64,000 nucleotides of DNA from Erwinia persicina (GTDB lineage Bacteria > Pseudomonadota > Gammaproteobacteria > Enterobacterales > Enterobacteriaceae). The stretch is taken from assembly GCF_014838825.1 (NCBI RefSeq), contig NZ_JACYMO010000001.1, positions 248,001 to 312,000 on the forward strand, given 5' to 3'. Made by a program: the position numbers and the translations under genes. The notes beneath the pieces are model-generated. The model was not told the origin of the DNA and did not search any database. It saw only the letters and a list, made by a program, of their open reading frames with translations. Positions 35,190 to 44,393 of the stretch are shown in pieces (position 1 is the stretch's first letter; each line of letters starts with the position of its first letter).

Positions 35190-35423
35190 AACGCAGGACT
35201 TCCAGAGTAGTAGCGGGCAAATAACATCGGGTTAACCAAAGCGCCACATCATACCGGGCCGCACGGGCGAGGAAAACGTAAACCTGCTGCCATACTCTCT
35301 CCGGCCGGCGGAAACGCGCGCTGGATAGTCTAAATGCGGCATTGCAAAGCGGATATTGGTATTTAATTCCGCAGCGGTTTTATGGAAATCTGGGGGCATA
35401 TTCACCATCACAGGGAGAGAACC

Positions 35424-36764
35424 ATGAGCCAGAAAACCCCACAGCGGATCAAGCTCGGCCTGATGCTACAGGGCGCAGGTGGCTTTATGAACGCCTGGCG
35501 TCACCGCAGCGTGCCTGCCGATGCCAGCGTTAACGTCAGCTGGTATCACCAGTTAGCCCATCAGGCAGAAGAGGCGGGGCTGGACTTTCTCTTTGTCGCC
35601 GACGGCCTGCATATCAATGAAAAATCTCCGCCGCATTTCCTCAACCGCTTCGAACCTGTCGCTCTGCTGTCGTCGCTGGCGGCGGTGACCCGACGTATTG
35701 GCCTGGCGGGGACCATTTCGACCTCCTACAGCGATCCGTTCACTGTGGCGCGCCAGCTGGCGTCGCTCGATCTGTTAAGCAACGGCCGGGCGGGCTGGAA
35801 TGTGGTGACCTCGCCGCTGGCCGGTTCGGCGCGTAACTTTGGTAAAGATCACCCGGAGCACGGTGAGCGCTATGAGATCGCCCGCGAATATATTGAGGTC
35901 GTACAGGGTCTGTGGGACTCCTGGGAAGAGGGGGCCTTCATTCGCGATCGGCAGAGCGGCGAGTTCTTCGATGCCAGCAAGCTGCACAAGCTGAATCACC
36001 AGGGCACGCATTTTTCAGTGGAAGGGCCGCTGAATATCCAGCGGTCTGCGCAGGGCCAGCCGGTTATCTTCCAGGCCGGTGCCTCGGCGTCGGGTATCCG
36101 GCTGGCCGCCGCCTCGGCGGATGCGGTATTCACCAATGCGCGCACGCTGGAAGAGGCCCGGACCTATGCCACTGAGCTTAACCGGCAGGTGCAGCAGCAG
36201 GGCCGCACCCCGGTAGGGATCTTCCCCGGGATCAATCCGATCGTTGGCGCAACGGCGGCAGAAGCGGAAGAAAAATACCGCTATCTTCTGTCACTGCTGT
36301 CGCTGGAGCAGGCGCTGAACTATCTCGGCCGCTTCTTTGACCATCATGACTTCAGCCAGTACGATCCGGACGGCCCGTTCCCGGAACTGGGTACGCTGGG
36401 AGAAAACAGTTTCCGTTCCACCACCGATCAGATTAAGCGCCTGGCGGCAGAAGAGCAGCTGACGCTGCGCGAATTGGCCTTCCGCACCACGCTGCCGAAG
36501 GGGGAGTTCTTTGGCACGCCGGAACAGGTGGCAGAGACCTTTATTCGCTGGGTGGAGCAGGGCGGTGCCAGCGGGTTTATTCTCTGCGGGCCGGTACTGA
36601 ATGAAGCGCTGGACGATGTGGTGCGCCACGTGCTGCCTGTCCTTGAAGCCCGCGGCTACTGGCACAACGATGATACCCACATCACCCTGCGCGATCGGCT
36701 GGCTATCCCGGCGCGGCCTAACCGTTACAGTCTGGCACGTGAACATTTGCGCCAGGCAGGCTAG
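35424..36764 (+). CDS. NtaA/SnaA/DmoA-family FMN-dependent monooxygenase (second copy)
   Basis: A 446-residue LLM-class flavin monooxygenase of the same long branch as the gene at 11498 but clearly divergent from it. Motifs: KLGLMLQGAGGFMNAWRH, AGLDFLFVADGLHIN, NGRAGWNVVTSPLAGSARNFG, VIFQAGASASGIRLAA. A GGGAGAGA ribosome-binding site precedes the ATG at 35424; a start 14 codons upstream is rejected. It requires FMNH2 from a reductase not seen here. Its position away from the sulfur island and on its own promoter suggests separate control. Organosulfur or aminopolycarboxylate substrates are possible. Confidence 0.82.
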   Translation: MSQKTPQRIKLGLMLQGAGGFMNAWRHRSVPADASVNVSWYHQLAHQAEEAGLDFLFVADGLHINEKSPPHFLNRFEPVALLSSLAAVTRRIGLAGTISTSYSDPFTVARQLASLDLLSNGRAGWNVVTSPLAGSARNFGKDHPEHGERYEIAREYIEVVQGLWDSWEEGAFIRDRQSGEFFDASKLHKLNHQGTHFSVEGPLNIQRSAQGQPVIFQAGASASGIRLAAASADAVFTNARTLEEARTYATELNRQVQQQGRTPVGIFPGINPIVGATAAEAEEKYRYLLSLLSLEQALNYLGRFFDHHDFSQYDPDGPFPELGTLGENSFRSTTDQIKRLAAEEQLTLRELAFRTTLPKGEFFGTPEQVAETFIRWVEQGGASGFILCGPVLNEALDDVVRHVLPVLEARGYWHNDDTHITLRDRLAIPARPNRYSLAREHLRQAG

Positions 36765-36838
36765 GGCATTTTCACTTTAGTCAGCAGGATGAAGCGGTTA
36801 TGCTGACGGTCATCAACCGTCACACTCAGGGAATAAGC

Positions 36839-37318
36839 ATGACTACTGTTATCCGTCGCGCAGAGCGTCAGGACGCAAAACTGATCCTCGCGATGATCGC
36901 CGAGCTGGCCGACTATGAAAAAGCGCTGCACGAAGTGGTGGCCAGCCAGCAGGATATTGAAAATTCACTCTTCGCGCCCGGATCACCCACCGAGGCGCTG
37001 ATGTGTGAAGTGGACGGCGAACCGGCCGGATATGCCGTGTTTTTTACCAGCTACTCGACCTGGCTGGGAAAAAACGGTATTTACCTGGAAGACCTGTACG
37101 TCAGTCCGCGTTTTCGCGGCCAGCAAGCCGGAAAAACCCTGCTGCGCCATATTGCGCAGCAGGCGGTGGCGCGCGGCTGCGGCCGTCTGGAGTGGAGCGT
37201 GCTGGACTGGAACCAGCCGGCCATCGACTTTTACAAAAGCATCGGTGCTGCGCCCCAGGATGAGTGGGTACGCTACCGCATGGAAGGCCAGGTACTGACG
37301 GACTTCGCCGCGTCCTGA
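36839..37318 (+). CDS. GNAT-family N-acetyltransferase
   Basis: A 159-residue acetyl-CoA-dependent acyltransferase. IYLEDLYVSPRFRGQQAGKTLL (about 81-102) is the acetyl-CoA-binding motif A, and WSVLDWNQPAIDFYKSIGA is motif B, closely resembling spermidine/diamine acetyltransferase-type and YhfO-like proteins. It probably acetylates a small amine or amino acid, but the substrate is not predictable. The start at 36839 follows CAGGGA. A strong terminator follows. Confidence 0.88.
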   Translation: MTTVIRRAERQDAKLILAMIAELADYEKALHEVVASQQDIENSLFAPGSPTEALMCEVDGEPAGYAVFFTSYSTWLGKNGIYLEDLYVSPRFRGQQAGKTLLRHIAQQAVARGCGRLEWSVLDWNQPAIDFYKSIGAAPQDEWVRYRMEGQVLTDFAAS

Positions 37319-37343
37319 CCCCTCACAGCATGAGCGCTTCACC

Positions 37344-37377
37344 AACAGGCACCCCGGATGGGGTGCCTGTTTTATTT
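37344..37377 (+). terminator. Intrinsic terminator after GNAT gene
   Basis: AACAGGCACCCC (37344-37355), a GGAT loop and GGGGTGCCTGTT (37360-37371) form a perfect 12-bp stem followed by TTATTT. Confidence 0.9.
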
Positions 37378-37440
37378 CAGCATCAGAGACCGCTGAGTAT
37401 CATGTTGCAATGAATTGACTATTTCTGTCACATTATGATT

Positions 37441-37459
37441 GATAATGATTATCATTTGT
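37441..37459. promoter_or_regulatory. Fur box before haem-type receptor
   Basis: GATAATGATTATCATTTGT matches the 19-bp Fur consensus at about 15 positions, with a perfect GATAATGAT-N-ATCATT core. It lies about 115 bases before the receptor start, consistent with iron-responsive repression. Confidence 0.85.
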
Positions 37460-37571
37460 ATATGATGTCGCAAATTATAACGCTTTTTGCCCTGCCTGCA
37501 GGGCCTTGTTCGTTGATATTTCTGAAGCTGTTGTTGAGCGAATACCAATAAAAACATCGCAGGTATTTCGC

Positions 37572-39962
37572 ATGATTAAGTTTTCATCCCCTCAGGGATT
37601 ACTGCACACCTCACTCGTGGCAGGGACCCTGCTCAGCGTGACCCTCTCCGGCAGCGCAGCCGCCGATAGCGACCGTAACGCGGTGACCGCCAAAGCCCGG
37701 CAGCAGAATGCAGCCACAACGCCTGACGACGACGCGGTGATGACCGTGCTGTCGCCGGTGGTAAAAAATGTGGCCGGCAGTTCGGTGACCCTCAGTGCCG
37801 CAGAGATGCAGCAGCGCGGTGGCAATGATTTTGGCTCCATCATGCGCTACCAGCCGCTGATCGGCGCGGTAGGCAGCAGTGGTGGTTCTTCAACCGGGAA
37901 AAGTGGCTTCGATCGCGGTGGTTACACCGGCTATAACATTCGCGGGCTGGAAGGCAACCGCGTTGCCCTCGACGTCGACGGGATCCCTCAGCCTGAGGCC
38001 ACCGGGCGCAGCTATGCCAGCCGTGCCGGGGTCAATACCTTCGGGATCGGGCGTGACTACATTGACCCGTATCTCTACGGTCGCGTTGAGATCGAATCCG
38101 GTGCCACGGCCACACAGCGCGCCAATACCGCGCTGGGCGGCACCGTCTCCTTCCTGCCCAAATCTGCCGATGATTATCTCACCCCGAATAAGCACACGGC
38201 ATTCGGCTTCCAGAGCGATTACGACTCCGCCAGCCGCAGCTGGCATAACGGCATTACCGCCGCTGCCGGAGATGACACGCTGCGTGGCCTGGTGGTGTAC
38301 AGCCGCCGTGATGGCCAGCAGACGCGTAATAACAGCGATGAGTTTGACGCTTACCCGGCCAACTGGCACTCCGATGCGCTGTTAACCTCGGGCATCTGGC
38401 AGCCGAACGACGAGCACAAGCTCACCGGTACGGTCGACTTCTACAGCAAAGTGAATCACACCCATTACGACAGCTGGAACAATAGCGGCACGGCTATTGA
38501 CGGCACTGCCAGCCAGCAGAGCAATACCCGGCGCTGGGGCATGAGTTTGAAAGATGAGTGGACGCCAGCCAGCGCGTGGATCGACAGCCTGAGCAATAAG
38601 ATTTACTACCAGCATACGGAAGCGCACGACAACACGCTGATGCCGTTAGCGACCGGCGGCGCGATGCAGCGCGTTTACTCTGACTACAACGTCAACACCT
38701 GGGGCTATGAGGCACAGCTGACAAAAAACCTGGGCCGTCACGATCTGCTGGCCGGGATCAACGGACGCCTCTCGGAAACGGAACGTCCGTTCAGCCAGTC
38801 ACCGGCACAGAGCGGTACGGGCATGACCACAAAGCCCGAGGGCGACAGCCGCACCCTGGTGCTGGGTGCCTTTGTCCAGGACAGTATTCTGTTTGACCTC
38901 GACGGTCATGCGTTCTCAGTGGTGCCGGGCGTGCGCGTTGCGCATCAGGAAACCAAACCGCAGAACCTGGGGAATATGGCCGCCGGTACTGACGTACTGA
39001 CGCCGGAAGACGCAGAGAAGCTGTACGGGAAAACCAACAGCGACACTCAGCTGTTACCGTCCATCAGTTTCAACTACGACCTTACCCCGCAGCTGATGAC
39101 GTACGTGCAGTACAGGCGCGGTGCGCAGTTCCCGAACGCCAGCCAGCTCTACGGCTCGTGGAACCTGGGTTCCAGCTATTTAGGTAACCGTCAGTATGCC
39201 CTGTTAGGCAATACCGATCTGGATACTGAAACCAGCAATAACGTTGAGTGGGGCATAAAAGGCCAGGCCACCGAAGGCGTCACGCTGCACGGGGCCATGT
39301 TCTACAACACCTATAAAAACTTTATTGCCTCCACCCGCTACACCCGCGCGGGCGCACCGGACAAGTTCGTCAATGTCCCGGCGAATATTGCCACCATCTA
39401 TCAGGCGGAAAACCGCGATAAAGCCTATATCTGGGGTGGGGAAGTCAGCACCAAAATTAACTATGGTACCTGGTTTGAAGAGGTAAACGGCCTGAGCACC
39501 ACCTTTGCGCTGGGCTACAGCAAAGGTCAGGCAAAGTCCCGCTATGACGGTGACAGATATGTTGACCTCGACAGCGTAGCCCCAATGAAAGCCGTCGTGG
39601 GCGTCGCGTGGGATGATCCGGCACAGCGCTTCGGTACGGCACTGACCGCCACCTTTGTGAAAGGCAAGCAGGCACAGAGCACCAGCCGCAACAGCTATCA
39701 GAACAGCGGCACTGCGCTGGCCGACAGCACCACAGAATATACCCGCGTGCCGGGTTACGGCATGCTGGATATGACGGCGTGGGTCAGGGTGGCGAAAAAC
39801 GTTAAGCTGAGTGGCGGCGTGTATAACCTGACCGATCGCCAGTACCGGGATTACCTCAGCAGCCGCGATCTGACGGACGTCACCGCCCGCGATGCTAACG
39901 ATCGGGCGCTGGCGGTGATGCCGGGGCGTAACTTCCAGCTGGGGGTGAACGTCGACTTCTGA
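37572..39962 (+). CDS. TonB-dependent haem/haemoprotein-type outer-membrane receptor
   Basis: A 796-residue outer-membrane receptor. A signal peptide (cleavage near residue 31, SAAA-DSD) precedes a TonB-box-like VMTVL, the plug domain (about 70-200, with DRGGYTGYNIRGLEGNRVALDVDGI) and a 22-strand barrel ending in phenylalanine. The plug segments match the HasR/haemoglobin-transferrin receptor family. It lacks HasR's N-terminal signalling extension, and no hasA, hemTUV or sigma/anti-sigma pair is adjacent, so it is an orphan receptor relying on TonB and transporters encoded elsewhere. Fur control is indicated by the upstream box. Haem or haemoprotein is the likely cargo, not proven. Confidence 0.82.
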   Translation: MIKFSSPQGLLHTSLVAGTLLSVTLSGSAAADSDRNAVTAKARQQNAATTPDDDAVMTVLSPVVKNVAGSSVTLSAAEMQQRGGNDFGSIMRYQPLIGAVGSSGGSSTGKSGFDRGGYTGYNIRGLEGNRVALDVDGIPQPEATGRSYASRAGVNTFGIGRDYIDPYLYGRVEIESGATATQRANTALGGTVSFLPKSADDYLTPNKHTAFGFQSDYDSASRSWHNGITAAAGDDTLRGLVVYSRRDGQQTRNNSDEFDAYPANWHSDALLTSGIWQPNDEHKLTGTVDFYSKVNHTHYDSWNNSGTAIDGTASQQSNTRRWGMSLKDEWTPASAWIDSLSNKIYYQHTEAHDNTLMPLATGGAMQRVYSDYNVNTWGYEAQLTKNLGRHDLLAGINGRLSETERPFSQSPAQSGTGMTTKPEGDSRTLVLGAFVQDSILFDLDGHAFSVVPGVRVAHQETKPQNLGNMAAGTDVLTPEDAEKLYGKTNSDTQLLPSISFNYDLTPQLMTYVQYRRGAQFPNASQLYGSWNLGSSYLGNRQYALLGNTDLDTETSNNVEWGIKGQATEGVTLHGAMFYNTYKNFIASTRYTRAGAPDKFVNVPANIATIYQAENRDKAYIWGGEVSTKINYGTWFEEVNGLSTTFALGYSKGQAKSRYDGDRYVDLDSVAPMKAVVGVAWDDPAQRFGTALTATFVKGKQAQSTSRNSYQNSGTALADSTTEYTRVPGYGMLDMTAWVRVAKNVKLSGGVYNLTDRQYRDYLSSRDLTDVTARDANDRALAVMPGRNFQLGVNVDF

Positions 39963-39986
39963 GGGGGATAGCCGCCAGCCTCCGGC

Positions 39987-40025
39987 ACGGGATGACCGAT
40001 TGCGGTCATCCCGTTTCATCCTTTA
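39987..40025. terminator. Terminator between receptor and SelT/W-like gene
   Basis: ACGGGATGACCG (39987-39998) and CGGTCATCCCGT (40003-40014) form a perfect 12-bp stem with an ATTG loop, then TTCATCCTTT. It lies 25 bases after the receptor stop, between convergent genes. Confidence 0.75.
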
Positions 40026-40319
40026 TTCCGCGGGCTTCGCGTGCTGGTCAATGTGCCCGAGGTCACGCTCCGGGAAACAGACGGCGCGCAGGCGGCGCTT
40101 GATTTCAGCAGCATCCGGGAAGCCGTTATCGGTTTTACGGTTCCAGATCACCTGCTGGTTCACGGTGATTTCGTATACCCCACCGGTACCCGGGATCAGC
40201 GTGACCGCGCCGAGGTCGGTACTGAACGTATGCAGCAGTTCCTGCGCCATCCAACTGGCGCGCAGCATCCAGTTGCACTGGGAACAGTAGTGTATGGTTA
40301 CAACAGGTAATTGACTCAC
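40023..40319 (-). CDS. SelT/SelW/SelH (Rdx)-family thioredoxin-fold protein
   Basis: A 98-residue protein with the Rdx fold: IHYCSQC near the N terminus (C12-S-Q-C15, the redox CxxC where eukaryotic homologues place selenocysteine), a beta-hairpin with GGVYEI and FPDAAEIKRRLR near the C terminus. Bacterial members are of unknown function, possibly redox. It starts with GTG at 40319, with GGAGG nine bases upstream. It lies convergent to the haem-type receptor, a recurrent pairing I cannot verify here. A link to iron or redox stress is speculative. Confidence 0.8.
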   Translation of the reverse strand: MSQLPVVTIHYCSQCNWMLRASWMAQELLHTFSTDLGAVTLIPGTGGVYEITVNQQVIWNRKTDNGFPDAAEIKRRLRAVCFPERDLGHIDQHAKPAE

Positions 40320-40412
40320 AGCAGGTCACCTCCTCAGGCAATAAACGTTACTTTCCGCAGCGAAAAACAGGCCCAAGTGTACCTTAAAGGGACCGCTACA
40401 CTCAGCGCCCGC

Positions 40413-40447
40413 GTAAAAAATAAACCCCCGCGACGGGTGGGCGGGGG
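40413..40447 (-). terminator. Minus-strand intrinsic terminator upstream of the SelT/W-like gene
   Basis: CCCCCGC (40425-40431) and GCGGGGG (40441-40447) form a 7-bp GC stem. Read on the minus strand it runs into UUUAUUUUUU (40424 down to 40415); on the plus strand there is no U tract. Nothing annotated to the right is transcribed leftward, so it either shields against antisense transcription or ends a short unannotated minus-strand RNA. Confidence 0.6.
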
Positions 40448-40563
40448 CATTGCCAGAGCGCTAAATGCGATTTCACGCTGAACATTCTCCGATTTCTTCT
40501 TTGTTCTGTCAGGGCAGCTTTGTTATTGCTGTCATTGACCTCTGGCAAAAGAAGGAAGGCTTA

Positions 40564-40644
40564 ATGGATATCGACGGGTTTTACCGCAGGCACGGCGGTG
40601 CTGACCTCACGCAGGCGCAGCGTGAGGAGGGCAAGCGCGGATGA
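40564..40644 (+). CDS. 26-codon reading frame coupled to SsuA-like gene
   Basis: A short ORF, MDIDGFYRRHGGADLTQAQR plus six residues, starting five bases after a strong AAGGAAGG ribosome-binding site and ending in TGA that overlaps the next ATG (GGATGA at 40639-40644). The next gene has only an internal GAGGAGGG as its ribosome-binding site, so this frame probably sets its translation. The peptide shows no obvious attenuation codons. It could be a leader peptide or the remnant of a lost upstream gene. Confidence 0.5.
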   Translation: MDIDGFYRRHGGADLTQAQREEGKRG

Positions 40645-41516
40645 CCTTACGTATTGGCAGTCACCCCCATCTTCTCTCCCTGTTTATTTTGCGCCATCGC
40701 GGGGTGCTGGAAACCGCGCTGGCCGCGCACGGCGGCGTGGTATGGACAGATTATGATCACGCCGGTGACGGCGCTGTCCTGCTGGCAGAGCAGGCACTGG
40801 ATGTGATCGGCACCGGCTCAACGCTGCCCGTTCTGGCCCGCAGCGGCGGCCTGGATGTCGCTTATCTGGCAGCATCGCCTGACCGGGCGGCACCCTGCGC
40901 GCTGCTGGCCATGAAAGACAGCGCACACCGGAATACGCGGGCGCTACAGGGGGCGCGTATTGCCGGGATGCGCGGAACCGTGACTGAACCGTTTCTGGCC
41001 GGGCTGCTGTTACAGCACGGGCTGACGCTGGACGATATCACTCTGGTCGATCTTAACGGCAGCGATGCCGCCCGCGCGCTGCGCGAAGGGCGCGTCGATC
41101 TGTGGGCCGCGATCGATCCCTGGCTTACCGCTGCGCAGGAGGCAAAAAAAATACGCTGTCTTGCGCAGTCAGGTGAGGCGGTACGAAGCCGGGCGCTGGT
41201 CTGGTGTCGTGAGCGCTGGCTGCGTCAGTCGCGGCCGCAGGCGGAGGTGCTGCTGACGGTGCTGGCGGACAATGACCGCTGGATAGCCGGGAATCGCCAG
41301 CAGGCTGCCGGGATTATTCATCACCATTTACCGGGTTCACCGGGCGTGGACCGCTGGCTGGCGGCCATCCGCAACCAGGCCTGGGGCATCCACCGCGTGA
41401 CGCCAGCGCTGCTGTCCGAGCAGCAGCGGCAGGCGGACGATCTGCTCGCCGCCCGGTTTATTCCGCAGCCGCTGACGATTAGCGTTGCGGCCGAGCCGTG
41501 CCGGGCCTACCTTTAA
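40641..41516 (+). CDS. SsuA/TauA-like binding protein without signal peptide
   Basis: A 291-residue NMT1/SsuA-like substrate-binding protein. LRIGSHPHLLSLFILRHRG at the start, VLLAEQALDVIGTGSTLPV (about 45-63), LQGARIAGMRGTVTEPFLAGLLLQ and GRVDLWAAIDPW (about 150-161) follow SsuA topology. It begins directly with the first beta strand and has no signal peptide, so it should stay in the cytoplasm unless the gene is N-terminally truncated. There is no permease or ATPase beside it. It may be a sensor or a decayed transporter gene. It overlaps the 26-codon frame by four bases. Confidence 0.72.
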   Translation: MTLRIGSHPHLLSLFILRHRGVLETALAAHGGVVWTDYDHAGDGAVLLAEQALDVIGTGSTLPVLARSGGLDVAYLAASPDRAAPCALLAMKDSAHRNTRALQGARIAGMRGTVTEPFLAGLLLQHGLTLDDITLVDLNGSDAARALREGRVDLWAAIDPWLTAAQEAKKIRCLAQSGEAVRSRALVWCRERWLRQSRPQAEVLLTVLADNDRWIAGNRQQAAGIIHHHLPGSPGVDRWLAAIRNQAWGIHRVTPALLSEQQRQADDLLAARFIPQPLTISVAAEPCRAYL

Positions 41517-41607
41517 ACAGGGTACGACTGTGACAGGTCGACCCTGGATCCGCGCCGTACCTGCACAGGACGGCACCCTCTGACCCGCCCCGAACGGAGC
41601 CTGACGC

Positions 41608-42495
41608 ATGACACGTATGACGGCAAAAGACTTCCCGCCTGAACTGCTCAACTATTTTGACTACTACGTCCATGGAAAAATCAGCAAGCGTGAGTTTCTC
41701 GATCTCGCCGCAAAATTTGTCGTCGGTGGCCTGTCAGCGGCAGCGCTGGGGACCCTGCTGACGCCGAATTATGCCCTGGCGCAGCAGGTTGAATTTACCG
41801 ATCCTGATATCCGTGCGGAGTATATTCACTACCCGTCACCCCAGGGCCACGGCAGCGTAAAAGGGTACCTGGTGCGCCCGGCGAAGGTCACCGGGCGGGT
41901 GCCGGCGGTGGTGGTGGTGCATGAAAATCGCGGCCTGAATCCCTATATCGAAGACGTGGCCCGGCGGGTGGCAAAAGCCGGGTTTATCGCCCTGGCCCCT
42001 GACGGATTAAGCTCTGTCGGCGGCTACCCGGGCAACGATGAAAAAGGGCGCGAGCTGCAGCAGCAGATTGACCCGGAAAAGCTGATGAATGACTTTTTTG
42101 CGGCGATCGAATTTATGATGCAGTTCCCGGCGGCCAGCGGCAAAGTGGGTATCATCGGCTTCTGCTATGGCGGCGGGGTGGCGAATGCGGCAGCGGTGGC
42201 CTGGCCTGAATTAGCGGCCGCCGTGCCGTTCTATGGTCGTCAGCCGAAAGTCGAAGATGTGCCGAAAATTAAGGCTCCGCTGCTGCTGCACTATGCGGAG
42301 CGGGATACGCGCATTAATGAAGGGTGGCCTGCGTATGAGGCCGCGCTGAAGGCGAATCATAACGTGTATGAAGGCTACGTGTATAAAGGGGTGGATCACG
42401 GCTTCCACAATGATTCGACGCCGCGATACGACAAAGCCGCTGCTGACCTGGCGTGGGAGAGGACGATTGCCTGGTTTAACCGCTATCTTGTCTGA
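41608..42495 (+). CDS. yghX: Dienelactone hydrolase family protein YghX
   Basis: A 295-residue alpha/beta hydrolase nearly collinear with E. coli YghX (a pseudogene in K-12, intact here): TAKDFPPELLNYFDYYVHGKISKREFL, VVVVHENRGLNPYIEDVARRV, GFCYGGGVANAAAV. The nucleophile is Cys186 in GFCYGGG; an Asp in AERDTRIN and His in GVDHGFHN complete the triad. A hydrophobic segment (about 34-58) after KISKREF resembles a Tat-like signal but with KR rather than RR, so export is uncertain. GGAG precedes the first ATG. Substrate unknown. Confidence 0.92.
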   Translation: MTRMTAKDFPPELLNYFDYYVHGKISKREFLDLAAKFVVGGLSAAALGTLLTPNYALAQQVEFTDPDIRAEYIHYPSPQGHGSVKGYLVRPAKVTGRVPAVVVVHENRGLNPYIEDVARRVAKAGFIALAPDGLSSVGGYPGNDEKGRELQQQIDPEKLMNDFFAAIEFMMQFPAASGKVGIIGFCYGGGVANAAAVAWPELAAAVPFYGRQPKVEDVPKIKAPLLLHYAERDTRINEGWPAYEAALKANHNVYEGYVYKGVDHGFHNDSTPRYDKAAADLAWERTIAWFNRYLV

Positions 42496-42514
42496 AGTGA
42501 GCAGCGGGAAGGGC

Positions 42515-43417
<903 letters not shown>

Positions 43418-43545
43418 TTACTCCGGCACGCCGTTCGCTTGGTACCGGCAGTGTAAGCCTTCCCCTTGACTGATGCGAAAAATTCATAAGTCATGACGCT
43501 AAACATTCCGGCGGCAGGGGCTCCGTCTTTGCGGCAAAAGCCGCA

Positions 43546-43944
43546 TTAACCCGGATATTGCGCCTCGCTGACGTGTTCCAGCCAGTCCACCACGTTGCCC
43601 TCCTGCGCTTCGGCAATGGCAATATGGGTCATCGCGGCATCCGCCCCGGCACCGTGCCAGTGCTTAACGTCGGGACGGATCCAGACAATATCTCCGCAGG
43701 CAATCGCCTGGGCTTCTTTGCCCCATTCCTGCACCCAGCCCTGACCTGCTGTGACAATCAGCGTCTGCCCAAGCGGGTGGGTGTGCCAGGCGGTACGCGC
43801 ACCGGCTGAAAAGGTCACGGTTGCACCGCCTGTACGGGCCGGTGCGCTGGCGTTAAACGGGGCATCGATGCTGACCGTGCCGGTGAAATAGTCGGCCGGG
43901 CCTGCGACAGCAGGTTGACTGCCGCTTTTAATAATCTCAATCAT
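43546..43944 (-). CDS. Small cupin-domain protein
   Basis: A 132-residue single-domain cupin. AWHTHPLGQTLIVTAGQGWVQ is cupin motif 1 (His-X-His and later Glu/Gln ligands) and IRPDVKHWHGA is motif 2 (His). Such proteins are commonly encoded with carboxymuconolactone decarboxylase-like and YghX-type genes; some are hydroxynitrile lyases. It binds a divalent metal in all likelihood, but no reaction can be assigned. It is transcribed toward the LysR gene. Confidence 0.85.
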   Translation of the reverse strand: MIEIIKSGSQPAVAGPADYFTGTVSIDAPFNASAPARTGGATVTFSAGARTAWHTHPLGQTLIVTAGQGWVQEWGKEAQAIACGDIVWIRPDVKHWHGAGADAAMTHIAIAEAQEGNVVDWLEHVSEAQYPG

Positions 43945-44393
43945 GACTTCTTCCTCGTGTTGTGAGCTTTCATCTTAGGCCATTCCCGCAGGCGAATTGA
44001 GTACGCCGGGCATCTAGACGTCATGAGCTGAACTCATTAATCGCCGCTTTTGTCAGGATTAAGTCTGTATTACCGGCGCGTTTAGACTCGGTTACGCTAA
44101 TTTTGAGACGGTAACGTGTGATGATGATCACATTTTAAAGCAAAAGAACGGCAAGGGTCGGGCAGTGAGAAATGCGTGCTTAATCTCTTTTTATTATTTT
44201 AATTCAGTGGGTTGTGCAGGGTGGAATCGGTTCTCTTTCACAGTGTAAGCAAGGCGTAAGGAAAAATGTCTAATTATTCCGGTTGTTACCGTAAATGATA
44301 ATGATAATAATCCCATTCGCATTTTCACTGGTGCCGTCAGGCGCATTTAGCCTGCCCGAAGGGCGGGTTTTCCCCAGGTAAAAGGATCGTGAG
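43945..44393. promoter_or_regulatory. Divergent cupin / siderophore-receptor promoter region
   Basis: A 449-base intergenic stretch. Two elements are visible: an ATGAG-N5-CTCAT inverted repeat (44033-44047) about 90 bases before the cupin start, suiting a LysR-type site, and a Fur box at 44297-44315 near the receptor. The middle is AT-rich with no gene. Confidence 0.5.
44297..44315. promoter_or_regulatory. Fur box before siderophore receptor
   Basis: GATAATGATAATAATCCCA matches the first twelve positions of the Fur consensus exactly and weakens in the last third. It lies about 80 bases before the receptor ATG, consistent with iron repression of the receptor-transporter operon. Confidence 0.75.
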
